64,000 nt of DNA from an uncultured Clostridia bacterium (GTDB lineage: Bacteria > Bacillota > Clostridia > Oscillospirales > Acutalibacteraceae), in contig CANQJS010000006.1 of the NCBI GenBank assembly GCA_947624285.1, forward strand, positions 1-64,000. The letters are read 5' to 3'. Positions 52,842 through 61,410 of this stretch are shown in pieces (position 1 is the stretch's first letter; every line of letters begins with the position of its first letter). Under the pieces are notes generated by a model. That model did no database searches and had not been told where the DNA came from. It saw nothing but the letters and a program-made list of their open reading frames with translations. Position numbers and translations under genes: made by a program.

Positions 52842-55031
52842 TTAAACACCGCTTCTTTCAATATGATATACGCCCTGAATTTTTCTTATGGATTTTACGA
52901 TATTGTCGAGATGTTCTTTGCTGTTGACCGCCACGGTGAGAGTTGTTCGGCAGTTTCCGTCGTTTATCGGGCGGGCGTTTATGGAATGTATTTTTACATG
53001 CATATTCATAAGCCTGCTCGTTATATCAAGCACAACGCCGTCCCTGTCAATAGCGTAAACCTCAATGGTGGACTTCGATTCCACCTTAACATTTTCGTCC
53101 CAATAGGCTTTTATCCACCTCTCGGGCTCGGCGCAGTTTTCAATATCCCGCGGCACATTTATACAGCTTCTTCTGTGGATGGTAAGCCCGTGACCTCTTG
53201 TTATAAAGCCTATTATTTCCTCACCCGGCAAAGGCGAACAGCATCTTGCGGTTTTGATAAGGCAGTTGTCTATTCCCTCAACAATAATGCCGTTTGACGA
53301 TGATGCTTTGGCGGGTCTGTCCACAGAGCCGGAAAGCGCGGCTTTTTCCGCTTCCTTATCCTCTCTCCAATTTCGATTGTATTCATCCTTTATGCCGGGC
53401 ATAAGCCGGCTTATCTGAATACCGCCGTAGCCGACCGCGGCGTAAAACTCATCGGTATCGGAAAAATGCTGACGGCGGGCAATTTTTTTGACAAATTCTT
53501 CGTACCTTTCGCCTGAAAGACGGATGAAATTGCGGTGAAATTCCCTATCGACAATATCCTTGCCCTCAACGATATTTTCCTCACGCCGCTCGCGCTTGAA
53601 CCATGTGCGGATCTTGTTTCGCGCCTCGCCTGTTTTTACTATGGAGAGCCAGTCCTTACTCGGCCCTTTATTTGCTTGATTTGAGGTAAGAATCTCTATT
53701 CTCTCGCCCGTTTTTATCTCGTAATCGAGCGGGACTATTCTGCCGTCGACCTTGGCGCCCACCATTCTGTTGCCCACGGCGGAATGAATGGCATAGGCGA
53801 AATCTATTACCGTAGAGCCTATCGGCAGGCTTCGTATATCCCCTTTAGGAGTAAACACATATACCTCGTCTATCGAAAGATCGCCCTTAATGTTGGCAAC
53901 AAGCTCCTCCGCCGTGTCGGTCTCCTCGCCCGCCTCCACCATTCTGTGAATCCACGAAAGACCGGCGTCAAAACTGTCTTTTCCGCCCTTGCCCAGCTTG
54001 TATTTCCAGTGGGCGGCTATGCCGTACTCGGCGGTTTTGTGCATATCCCATGTTCTTATCTGAATTTCAAAAGGCACGCCCGTTTGCGAAAGCACCGTTG
54101 TGTGCAGCGACTGATAGCCGTTTGGCTTCGGCGTGGAAATATAATCCTTAAATCTTCCGGGAATGGGCTTGAACATATCGTGGACTATGCCCAAAGCGTT
54201 ATAACAGTCTATCATTGAATTGACTATTATCCTTACGGCGTAAATATCGTATATTTCCTCAAAGGATTTGCCCTTTACATATACCTTTCTGAATATGCCG
54301 TGAACGGATTTTACCCTTGCCGTGATATTCACATTATCCATCACGGCGGTTATTCTTTCGCTCACCTGAGTTTTTATTTCGTTAAGAAATTTTTCGCCCT
54401 CCTGCTTTTTCATCGAAAGCGAGTTTTCTATCTCTTTGTAAGCTATCGGGTCAAGATAGTAAACGGCTATGTTTTCCAGCTCATCCTTTATGGCACGGAT
54501 ACCGAGGCGGTGAGCGATGGGAGCATAAATTTCAAGCGTTTCAAGGCTCTTTTCCCTCTGTTTGTATTCGGGCATATGCTCAAGCGTTCGCATATTATGG
54601 AGTCTGTCGGCAAGCTTGATGATTATAACGCGCACATCCTTGTTCATCGCCATAAACATTTTGCGTATATTTTCCGCCTGCACCTCTTCCTTGGTGGAAA
54701 GAGGTATTTTACCGAGCTTCGTTACGCCGTCCACAAGAAGCTCCACATCGTCACCGAAGCGCTCTCTTATGTATGAAAGCGTATATTCCGTATCCTCAAC
54801 CACATCGTGAAGAAGCGCGCTTATGATACATTCGTTATCCATACCCAGCTTAAACAGTATCTTCGCAACGGCAACGGGGTGCATAATATAAGGCTCACCC
54901 GAACGCCTTTTCTGACCTCCGTGCGCCTCTTTTGCGATATTATACGCCTGTGTTATTTTGTTTATATCGTACTGGGGATATTCCTTTATCTCCTCCAAAA
55001 AGGCTGAGAAGCCGTCATCATATTCAGACAA
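52842..55031 (-). CDS. rsh: Bifunctional (p)ppGpp synthetase/hydrolase (RSH)
   Basis: This long-form Rel makes and degrades the alarmone (p)ppGpp in response to uncharged tRNA. The 729 residues have the HD hydrolase (H51, H75-D76, E79-D80 in LLHDVVEDT), the synthetase (TPKPNGYQSLHTTVL), TGS (VFTPKGDIRSLPIGS) and a C-terminal ACT domain. The HD motif is intact, so it is bifunctional. It overlaps recJ by 8 bp and abuts dtd. Its place in one run with histidine genes is unusual. Confidence 0.97.
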   Translation of the reverse strand: MSEYDDGFSAFLEEIKEYPQYDINKITQAYNIAKEAHGGQKRRSGEPYIMHPVAVAKILFKLGMDNECIISALLHDVVEDTEYTLSYIRERFGDDVELLVDGVTKLGKIPLSTKEEVQAENIRKMFMAMNKDVRVIIIKLADRLHNMRTLEHMPEYKQREKSLETLEIYAPIAHRLGIRAIKDELENIAVYYLDPIAYKEIENSLSMKKQEGEKFLNEIKTQVSERITAVMDNVNITARVKSVHGIFRKVYVKGKSFEEIYDIYAVRIIVNSMIDCYNALGIVHDMFKPIPGRFKDYISTPKPNGYQSLHTTVLSQTGVPFEIQIRTWDMHKTAEYGIAAHWKYKLGKGGKDSFDAGLSWIHRMVEAGEETDTAEELVANIKGDLSIDEVYVFTPKGDIRSLPIGSTVIDFAYAIHSAVGNRMVGAKVDGRIVPLDYEIKTGERIEILTSNQANKGPSKDWLSIVKTGEARNKIRTWFKRERREENIVEGKDIVDREFHRNFIRLSGERYEEFVKKIARRQHFSDTDEFYAAVGYGGIQISRLMPGIKDEYNRNWREDKEAEKAALSGSVDRPAKASSSNGIIVEGIDNCLIKTARCCSPLPGEEIIGFITRGHGLTIHRRSCINVPRDIENCAEPERWIKAYWDENVKVESKSTIEVYAIDRDGVVLDITSRLMNMHVKIHSINARPINDGNCRTTLTVAVNSKEHLDNIVKSIRKIQGVYHIERSGV

Positions 55032-57051
55032 GATGCAATCTTCCTTTCAACGATTTGAGTGTGGGCGAGTTCATCAAATCCACCTTTCCGCTCACCGGCA
55101 AAACGGTAATGATATTTTCATCGGCAGCCGTCAGTCCGCTTTCCTCAAATGCCGTCAAAGCATATTTGAGCTGACCGTAGGTTATACCGTTAAGGCTGAA
55201 ATACAGAGCGTCAAAGCCGTATTTCCATTCGCCCTTAGCCTTTAAAAATCTGTAAACCTTAGAGCATATCTCTCGGCTCGGAAAAACCGAGTCATCATCG
55301 GATATACCTGCGGCAAACATTTCGTATGCCGCTTTTTCGCTGAAATATTTTTCGTCATCCACGCCGTTTTTTCTTATATCAACAGCCTGAACGGACAGAT
55401 AATCCTTACCCTTAAAATGATTGGAGCTGACCTTTACTGCCGCGTCTATCCTGTCTCCCGCGGTGAAAGGAAATTCATCCGGCGTGCATTTGAATTTTAC
55501 CATTCGCACAATTTTGCCCTTTTTCTCGCATTCAAGCCTTATGTGCTTTCCGTTTCCCGACGGTGTGACGGAAACGATGTTGAGAGCCGACAGCGCAAAC
55601 ACCGGCTCGGGATTGCCTTCGCCGAACGGCTCAAGCAGCTTTAGGCTTTTCACAAGCTCAAGATCAAGATAAAATGGCGAAAGCTTACAGTCTATATTCA
55701 CCGTTTGAACGGGCGCTTGAGGGAATTTTTCCGCCGCGTATTCGTTTATACGCTTTTTGAAAAGCGGCACATTGCCGGCAGGCAGACTCAGCCCCGCCGC
55801 CATAGGGTGACCGCCGAATTTATCAAGAAGCTCGGCGCAGTGGGCTGTTGCCTCAAAGATATTGAAGCCCTCCACGCTTCTTGCCGAGCCCGACGCAACG
55901 CCGTTTTCATCAATGCACAGCACCACAGCGGGCTTTGAATATTCCTCGCATATACGGGCGGCGGCAAGCCCCGCCACGCCCTTGCGGTATTTCTCGGACG
56001 CTATCACGATAACTCTGTCCTGTGCAAGAGACGGGTTTTCGGAAAACATTTGCTTTACGCTTTCAAAAATCTCCGTTTCAAGCTCCTGCCTGTGGGAATT
56101 GTCTATATTGAGCTGCTGTGCCTTAAACACGGCGGTTTCATAATCATCCGCGGTGAAAAGCTCAACGGCGCGATAAGCGGAATCCACCCTGCCCGCCGCG
56201 TTTACACGCGGGCAGATAAAAAATGCCATACCGGTAGCGGAAAGCGCTTTGTCCTCAGCGCCCGCCGCCTTTTTCAGCGCCTGAGCGGCAGGACACATAC
56301 CTGAATTTATTTTTTCAAGACCCGCCCTGACAAGACCTCGGTTTTCTCCTCTTAAAGGCACGGAATCGCCGACCGTTCCTATCGCGACGAGGTCGGCAAA
56401 GCGGGAGAGCATATCCTGCGTATCGCCGTAGAGGGCGCAGGCGAGCTTGAACGCCACTCCCACGCCGGCAAGGTCGTGAAAAACATCGCCGTTATCCTCT
56501 CTGTGAGGGTTTACCACGGCAACCGCCTCAGGCAACGCATCGCCGATTTGGTGGTGATCGGTTATCACAAGCTCCATTCCGAGCGAGGAAATATATTTTG
56601 CCTCCTCAACCGCTGCAATGCCGTTATCAACGGTTATTATAAGCCGAGTGCCGCTTTCTTTTAACTTATCCGCGGCAAAAATGCTTATACCGTAGCCCTC
56701 GTCCTCACGGGATGGAATATAGTAATCGACATCGGCGCCCATATCCCGTAAAAGCAGAAAAAGCAGTGAAGCGGCTGTGACCCCGTCGCAATCGTAATCG
56801 CCGTAAACGGTGATTTTTTCCTGATAATCTATCGCCTGCTCAATTCGCTCAACGGCTTTATCCATATCGGAAAGCTCAAAGGGATCGCCGAAGCCGCAGG
56901 AGGATGAGAGAAAATCGGACACCTCTATATCGCTGCTTATCCCTCTTGATACGAGCAGGAACGCCGCAAAGGGGTCTATATTGAATTTTTCGCTGAGCTC
57001 GGAAGCCCTTGCCTTATCAGCATCTGCGATTTTCCACTTTTTATAAGCCAT
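55024..57051 (-). CDS. recJ: Single-stranded-DNA exonuclease RecJ
   Basis: RecJ is a 5'-3' single-strand exonuclease used in RecF-pathway and mismatch repair. The 675 residues have the DHH-family motifs: YGDYDCDGVTA (DYDCDG at 85-90), ITDHHQIG (DHH at 165-167), and the DHHA1 domain with FGGHPMAAG around 410. A C-terminal extension beyond the OB fold (about 550-675) resembles that of Gram-positive RecJ. Its ATG overlaps the hisE stop (TAATG). Confidence 0.96.
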   Translation of the reverse strand: MAYKKWKIADADKARASELSEKFNIDPFAAFLLVSRGISSDIEVSDFLSSSCGFGDPFELSDMDKAVERIEQAIDYQEKITVYGDYDCDGVTAASLLFLLLRDMGADVDYYIPSREDEGYGISIFAADKLKESGTRLIITVDNGIAAVEEAKYISSLGMELVITDHHQIGDALPEAVAVVNPHREDNGDVFHDLAGVGVAFKLACALYGDTQDMLSRFADLVAIGTVGDSVPLRGENRGLVRAGLEKINSGMCPAAQALKKAAGAEDKALSATGMAFFICPRVNAAGRVDSAYRAVELFTADDYETAVFKAQQLNIDNSHRQELETEIFESVKQMFSENPSLAQDRVIVIASEKYRKGVAGLAAARICEEYSKPAVVLCIDENGVASGSARSVEGFNIFEATAHCAELLDKFGGHPMAAGLSLPAGNVPLFKKRINEYAAEKFPQAPVQTVNIDCKLSPFYLDLELVKSLKLLEPFGEGNPEPVFALSALNIVSVTPSGNGKHIRLECEKKGKIVRMVKFKCTPDEFPFTAGDRIDAAVKVSSNHFKGKDYLSVQAVDIRKNGVDDEKYFSEKAAYEMFAAGISDDDSVFPSREICSKVYRFLKAKGEWKYGFDALYFSLNGITYGQLKYALTAFEESGLTAADENIITVLPVSGKVDLMNSPTLKSLKGRLHLV

Positions 57052-57374
57052 TATGAATTTTTATCCACCCGATGTATTTTCTTTAAATTGGAACGCTTTT
57101 CGGCTCTCTTCATAAGCTCTTTTTCTATATCCTCGGGAGTTATTCCCTGATAAGCCATCATTACAAGAATATGATATATAAGATCGGTTATCTCGTAAAC
57201 CGTTTCGCTTTTATCGCAGTTTTTCGCGGCGATCACCGTTTCGGTGCACTCCTCGCCCACTTTTTTAAGTATCTTATCAAGCCCCTGTTCAAAAAGATAA
57301 GCGGTATAAGAGCCCTCTGCCTTTTCGTTTTTTCTGTCAATAATCACCTGATACTCGTTTTTTATCAAATCCAT
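57051..57374 (-). CDS. hisE: Phosphoribosyl-ATP pyrophosphatase
   Basis: HisE removes pyrophosphate from PR-ATP, the second step of histidine synthesis. The 107-residue protein has GLDKILKKVGEECTETVIAA, the MazG-like metal-binding helix pattern, and LIYHILVMMAYQGITPEDIE. The ATG at 57374 overlaps the hisI stop (ATGA); it is separate from hisI, which in enterobacteria is fused. Confidence 0.97.
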   Translation of the reverse strand: MDLIKNEYQVIIDRKNEKAEGSYTAYLFEQGLDKILKKVGEECTETVIAAKNCDKSETVYEITDLIYHILVMMAYQGITPEDIEKELMKRAEKRSNLKKIHRVDKNS

Positions 57375-57697
57375 CAATATTCTCCCTCAATTTTATTGAA
57401 AAAACAGCTGTGCCTGCCCGTGTGACAGGCGGCGCCCGTCTGAATGACTTTTATCAACAGCGTATCGTCGTCGCAGTCGCCGTGAATTGAAACGACCTTT
57501 TGGAAATTGCCGCTCGTTGAGCCCTTGTTCCAAAGCTCCTGCCTGCTGCGCGACCAAAACCAGGTGAAGCCCGTTTCAACGGTTTTTTGCAGGGATTCCC
57601 TGTTCATATAGGCGAGCATAAGCACCTCGCCTGTGCCGTCCTCCTGAATTATCGCGGGGATAAGCTCCGATTTTTTAAAATATTTTTCCAAATCCAT
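57374..57697 (-). CDS. hisI: Phosphoribosyl-AMP cyclohydrolase
   Basis: HisI opens the purine ring of PR-AMP. The 107 residues carry [24 protein letters not shown]-like [19 protein letters not shown] and the zinc segment [20 protein letters not shown] with GRHSCF after it. Start 57697 (TAATG overlap with hisA) was preferred over the ATG at 57706, which is too close to its GAGG. Confidence 0.97.
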   Translation of the reverse strand: MDLEKYFKKSELIPAIIQEDGTGEVLMLAYMNRESLQKTVETGFTWFWSRSRQELWNKGSTSGNFQKVVSIHGDCDDDTLLIKVIQTGAACHTGRHSCFFNKIEGEY

Positions 57698-58410
57698 TAT
57701 TTGCATACCTCTATTGCCTCGGCAAGCGCCAGCGTTTTATCATAAAGGCTTTTGCCGCATATCGCGCCGTAAAGCCCCTCGTTTTTCAGCGCCGTAATAT
57801 CGTTTATATCGCGTATTCCTCCCGAAGCGGTTATATCGCACGAAACTGCGCCGTTGAGCTCGCAAAGCTGTTTAATATTAGGTCCCGCGAGTGTGCCGTC
57901 CTTGGAAATATCCGTATAAATTATCGTCTTAACGCCGATATCCTCCATACGCCTTGCAAGCTCCGTGAAATATATATCCGAGCTTTCGGTCCATCCCTCG
58001 GCGGCGGCGTAACCGTTTTTCGCGTCTATGCCGACAGCCACCGCATCGCCGTATTCCTTTACGGCTTCCTTTACAAGGTTTGAATTTTTCAAAGCGACCG
58101 AGCCTAAAACGACTCTGCTTACCCCGCCGTTTATATAATATTCAATATCCTTTACCATGCGGATACCGCCGCCTACTTCAACCTTCAGCGAGGTCTCACG
58201 GGCGACGGCGAGGATCAGAGCGCCGTTAACGGGTCTTTTTTTCAGCGAGCCGTCCAAATCAACGGTGTGTACCCATTCGGCGCCGTCATTTGCAAAGCCG
58301 ATGGCGGTTTCAACAACATCATCGGCAACTTGATGCGCGGTTGCGAAATCGCCTTTATAAAGGCGAACGGGTCTGCCGCCGATTATGTCGATAGCGGGAA
58401 AAATAATCAT
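57697..58410 (-). CDS. hisA: ProFAR isomerase
   Basis: HisA isomerises ProFAR to PRFAR. The 237 residues form a (beta/alpha)8 barrel starting [20 protein letters not shown], with catalytic Asp in VGIDAKNG and [16 protein letters not shown] and a phosphate loop ASGGIRD. ATG 58410 follows AAAGGGAG and overlaps the hisB stop (ATGA); the frame extending to 58614 is only hisB overlap. Its partner genes hisF and hisH are not in the run. Confidence 0.98.
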   Translation of the reverse strand: MIIFPAIDIIGGRPVRLYKGDFATAHQVADDVVETAIGFANDGAEWVHTVDLDGSLKKRPVNGALILAVARETSLKVEVGGGIRMVKDIEYYINGGVSRVVLGSVALKNSNLVKEAVKEYGDAVAVGIDAKNGYAAAEGWTESSDIYFTELARRMEDIGVKTIIYTDISKDGTLAGPNIKQLCELNGAVSCDITASGGIRDINDITALKNEGLYGAICGKSLYDKTLALAEAIEVCK

Positions 58411-58985
58411 CACAAAACTCCCTTTGTGGAAAGTACGCCGCCCTTGTTTTCGGCAACGGCATCTTTCATCGCATGGGCAAAAGCCTTGAAAATCGCCTCG
58501 ATCCCGTGGTGGGAATTTGAGCCGTAAAGCAGATTTATATGAAGCGTAATTCCCGCGTTTACGGCAAAGGCGCGGAAAAATTCCTCGGTGCAGCATGTTT
58601 CGTAATCGCCGCATTTTTCCTCGTTGAAATCCGCCTTGAAAACAAGAAAAGGTCTGTTGGAAATATCAAGAGCGCAAAGCGCGAGGCTTTCGTCCATCGG
58701 AATATAAAACGAGCCGTAGCGGTTTATGCCGCCCATATCGCCGAGCGCTTGCCTGAACGCCGCGCCGAGCGCGATGCCCGTGTCCTCCACCGTGTGGTGG
58801 GTATCAACATCCAAATCGCCGTTTACATTCACTTTGAGCCCAAAGCCGCCGTGAACACCGAACGCCGTGAGCATATGGTCAAAAAAGCCTATGCCTGTTG
58901 AAACGCTCACATCTCCGCCGTCAAGATTGAGGGATATTTCAATTTGTGTTTCCTTTGTGTTTCTGCTGAGCTGAGCAGTTCTCAT
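58410..58985 (-). CDS. hisB: Imidazoleglycerol-phosphate dehydratase
   Basis: HisB dehydrates IGP to imidazole-acetol phosphate. The 191-residue monofunctional enzyme has the manganese motifs [17 protein letters not shown] and [14 protein letters not shown] early and [17 protein letters not shown] late. Length is normal for the form without phosphatase. It starts 22 nt after DUF3006. Confidence 0.98.
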   Translation of the reverse strand: MRTAQLSRNTKETQIEISLNLDGGDVSVSTGIGFFDHMLTAFGVHGGFGLKVNVNGDLDVDTHHTVEDTGIALGAAFRQALGDMGGINRYGSFYIPMDESLALCALDISNRPFLVFKADFNEEKCGDYETCCTEEFFRAFAVNAGITLHINLLYGSNSHHGIEAIFKAFAHAMKDAVAENKGGVLSTKGVL

Positions 58986-59007
58986 AATCTCACCGCTTTC
59001 AATTTAT

Positions 59008-59211
59008 TCAATCGGAAAACAGGCTGTTCATAAGCCCGTCTATTTTCTTTTTTCTGCTTTCGGTTTCGCCGCCGTCGATCGCCACCGTGAGCACATCGCC
59101 CTCTTTGGCGTTTTCGGGCAACGCCTTTTTCGGGATATTCACAAATTCAAGGCTTTGAGTTTCGCAAACGGCGTATTCGCCCTCAAATCTGTCTATAATA
59201 AGCTTTTTCAA
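59008..59211 (-). CDS. DUF3006-type small protein, TTG start
   Basis: The 67-residue protein from the TTG at 59211 reads MKKLIIDRFEGEYAVCETQS and resembles DUF3006 proteins, which often sit beside secreted metallo-beta-lactamase-fold genes. TTG was chosen because AAAGGAG lies 7 nt before it; the GTG upstream has no site. The sequence is mostly beta strand with an acidic core and a basic tail (SRKKKIDGL). Function is unknown. It follows the ComEC-like gene after 4 nt and precedes hisB. Confidence 0.75.
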   Translation of the reverse strand: MKKLIIDRFEGEYAVCETQSLEFVNIPKKALPENAKEGDVLTVAIDGGETESRKKKIDGLMNSLFSD

Positions 59212-59215
59212 AATA

Positions 59216-60118
59216 TTACTCCTTTTCACAATAAAGCGTTAGCTGCGTTTTATCCGAAACAACGGAAATGTTGCCGTTTATATCCGTTCTGAGCACCTGC
59301 GCGCCGACGGTGCTAAGAGTTTTTAGCGTTTCACTGTGAGGATGACCGTAAGAATTGCCGACTCCTACCTCTATAACGGCAAGCTTTGGCGACACCGCGT
59401 TAATAAATTTCTTACCCGACGCCGTATCGCTGCCGTGATGACCGACCTTGAGAACATCCGCGTCAAGGTAGTAGGGATATTTCTCCAAAATTTCCTGCTC
59501 GGCTTCTTTTTCCGCGTCGCCCATAAAGAGAAATACATTATCGCCGTAGCTTAGCTTAACTACCGCCGAATAATTGTTTAGATTTCCGTAGCCGCCGCCC
59601 ACGGGCGCGAGAAATTCAATTTTCAAATCATCTTCATTGACGATGACTTTGCCCGCCTTTGCCGTTGTTATGCCGAGGCCTTTATCCGAAATCGCCTGAA
59701 GCAGGTTTTCAAATGTTTTTGTGTCGGTTGATGCTTTAGGCATAAATATCTCGCCTATATCAAAGCCCTCAACGATTTCCCGCATACCGCCTATATGGTC
59801 GGCGTGTGGGTGAGTGGCAACAAGGTAATCTATTTTTTCATAGCCGAGCGAGCTTATCCTTTCCGATACGACATCGGCGCTTTCTGAAATGCCGGCGTCT
59901 ATAAGCATACATTTCCCATCGGGAAGCTGAATAAACTCACTGTCTCCCTGCCCAACATCAAGAAAATTGACTACAACAGTGCCGTCCGTTTGCAGGTTGG
60001 CGTTCACATCGGCGTATTCGCCGTGAAGTGTGCCGCCGAAAAACCAACCGCCCGCAACGACAGCCGCAAAAACAACAAGCGATATTAAGGCGTTTATGAG
60101 CTTTCTGTTTTTCTTCAT
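59216..60118 (-). CDS. ComEC/Rec2-like extracytoplasmic metallo-hydrolase
   Basis: The 300 residues comprise an N-terminal membrane anchor or signal (about 8-28) and a metallo-beta-lactamase domain like the C-terminal part of ComEC, with FLDVGQGDSEFIQLPDGKCM, ATHPHADHIGG (H103, H105, D107, H108) and VGHHGSDTASGKKF. Unlike ComEC it lacks the polytopic channel. It would act outside the membrane, possibly as a nuclease or phosphodiesterase; the substrate is unknown. Its ATG overlaps the hisD stop (ATGA), so it is embedded in the histidine run. Confidence 0.85.
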   Translation of the reverse strand: MKKNRKLINALISLVVFAAVVAGGWFFGGTLHGEYADVNANLQTDGTVVVNFLDVGQGDSEFIQLPDGKCMLIDAGISESADVVSERISSLGYEKIDYLVATHPHADHIGGMREIVEGFDIGEIFMPKASTDTKTFENLLQAISDKGLGITTAKAGKVIVNEDDLKIEFLAPVGGGYGNLNNYSAVVKLSYGDNVFLFMGDAEKEAEQEILEKYPYYLDADVLKVGHHGSDTASGKKFINAVSPKLAVIEVGVGNSYGHPHSETLKTLSTVGAQVLRTDINGNISVVSDKTQLTLYCEKE

Positions 60119-61404
60119 TTTTCAAGCCTTACCTTAATTGAATTGGCATGAGCGGTAAGCCCCTCGGTATTTGCAAGGGTGATTATTTCCTCTCCCGCCT
60201 TTTCAAGCTCTTCTTTCGTGTAATAGATGAATGAGGATTTTTTTATAAAGCTGTCCACCGAAAGGGGGCTGAAAAATCTTGCAGTTCCGCCCGTAGGCAA
60301 CACATGGTTTGGACCGGCGAAGTAATCGCCGAGCGGCTCGGGCGACCAGTTTCCGAGGAAAACCGAGCCGGCATTGTCGATCATACCGATATATTTAAGC
60401 GGCTCATCAACGCACAGTTCAAGATGCTCCGGCGCAAGAGCGTTTGCAAATTCTATTGCCTGCTCCATATTCTCGCACACGATGATCTCGCCGAAATCAT
60501 TGAGCGAGCTTTCTATTATATTCCATCTTTCAAGCCCGGTAAGCTGTTTTTCTATTTCCTTTGATGTTGCCCTCGCCACGGATTCGGATGTGGTGAGCAA
60601 TATGGCGGAAGCCATTTTGTCGTGCTCCGCCTGACTCATAAGGTCTGCCGCCAAAAAAGACGGGTCTGCGCTCTTATCGGCGACAATGAGTATTTCCGAC
60701 GGCCCTGCCACCATATCTATATCAACAACTCCGTAAAGGAGCTTTTTTGCCGTGGTAACAAAAATATTGCCCGGGCCGACTATCTTATCTACCTTCGGTA
60801 TTTTTTCGGTGCCGTAAGCGAGGGCGGCTACCGCCTGCGCTCCGCCGCAAAGAAAGACCCTGTCTATCCCCGCAATCGCGGCGGCCGCCATAATATTAGG
60901 ATTCGGCGTGCCGTCCTTAGACGGAGGCGTTACCATAATTATCTCTTTTACCCCCGCTATTTTCGCGGGAACGGCGTTCATCAAAACAGAGCTTGGATAA
61001 GCCGCCGTACCGCCCGGTACATATATCCCGACACGGTGCAGTCCGCGCACGCGCTGACCCATTATCACGCCGTTTTCCTTGGTGGTGAGCCAGCTCTGCT
61101 GAGCCTGACGGATATGAAAATCATAGATATTCTCATATGCGTCGGTAAGCGCCTTTTTGAAATTCTCATCCACCTCGTCAAGATAAGCGGCAAGCTCTTC
61201 TTTTTCTATGACGGTTTTTTTCGGAAGTATCCCGTCAAAACGAACGGTGTATTCCCTGAGCGCCTCGTCGCCGCCGTCCTTAACTCCCTGAATTATTGAA
61301 GAGACTATCTCAGTTATTTCGGGCGCGGTCTCTCCGCTTCGTTTTTTGAGCGCTTCTATAAGAGCGTATTCGCTTTTTCCGTTTGCTTTTGTAATTTTCA
61401 TCAT
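60115..61404 (-). CDS. hisD: Histidinol dehydrogenase
   Basis: HisD makes the last two oxidations, histidinol to histidine, with NAD and zinc. The 429 residues contain VPGGTAAYPSSVLMNAVPAK, GGAQAVAALAYGTEKIPKVD, GPSEILIVAD and the zinc/catalytic AEHD (DLMSQAEHDK) and PEHLEL. It starts 6 nt after the hisZ-hisG fusion stop; two adjacent ATG codons (61404, 61401) are both possible after GAGG. Confidence 0.98.
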   Translation of the reverse strand: MMKITKANGKSEYALIEALKKRSGETAPEITEIVSSIIQGVKDGGDEALREYTVRFDGILPKKTVIEKEELAAYLDEVDENFKKALTDAYENIYDFHIRQAQQSWLTTKENGVIMGQRVRGLHRVGIYVPGGTAAYPSSVLMNAVPAKIAGVKEIIMVTPPSKDGTPNPNIMAAAAIAGIDRVFLCGGAQAVAALAYGTEKIPKVDKIVGPGNIFVTTAKKLLYGVVDIDMVAGPSEILIVADKSADPSFLAADLMSQAEHDKMASAILLTTSESVARATSKEIEKQLTGLERWNIIESSLNDFGEIIVCENMEQAIEFANALAPEHLELCVDEPLKYIGMIDNAGSVFLGNWSPEPLGDYFAGPNHVLPTGGTARFFSPLSVDSFIKKSSFIYYTKEELEKAGEEIITLANTEGLTAHANSIKVRLEK

Positions 61405-61410
61405 TTGACC

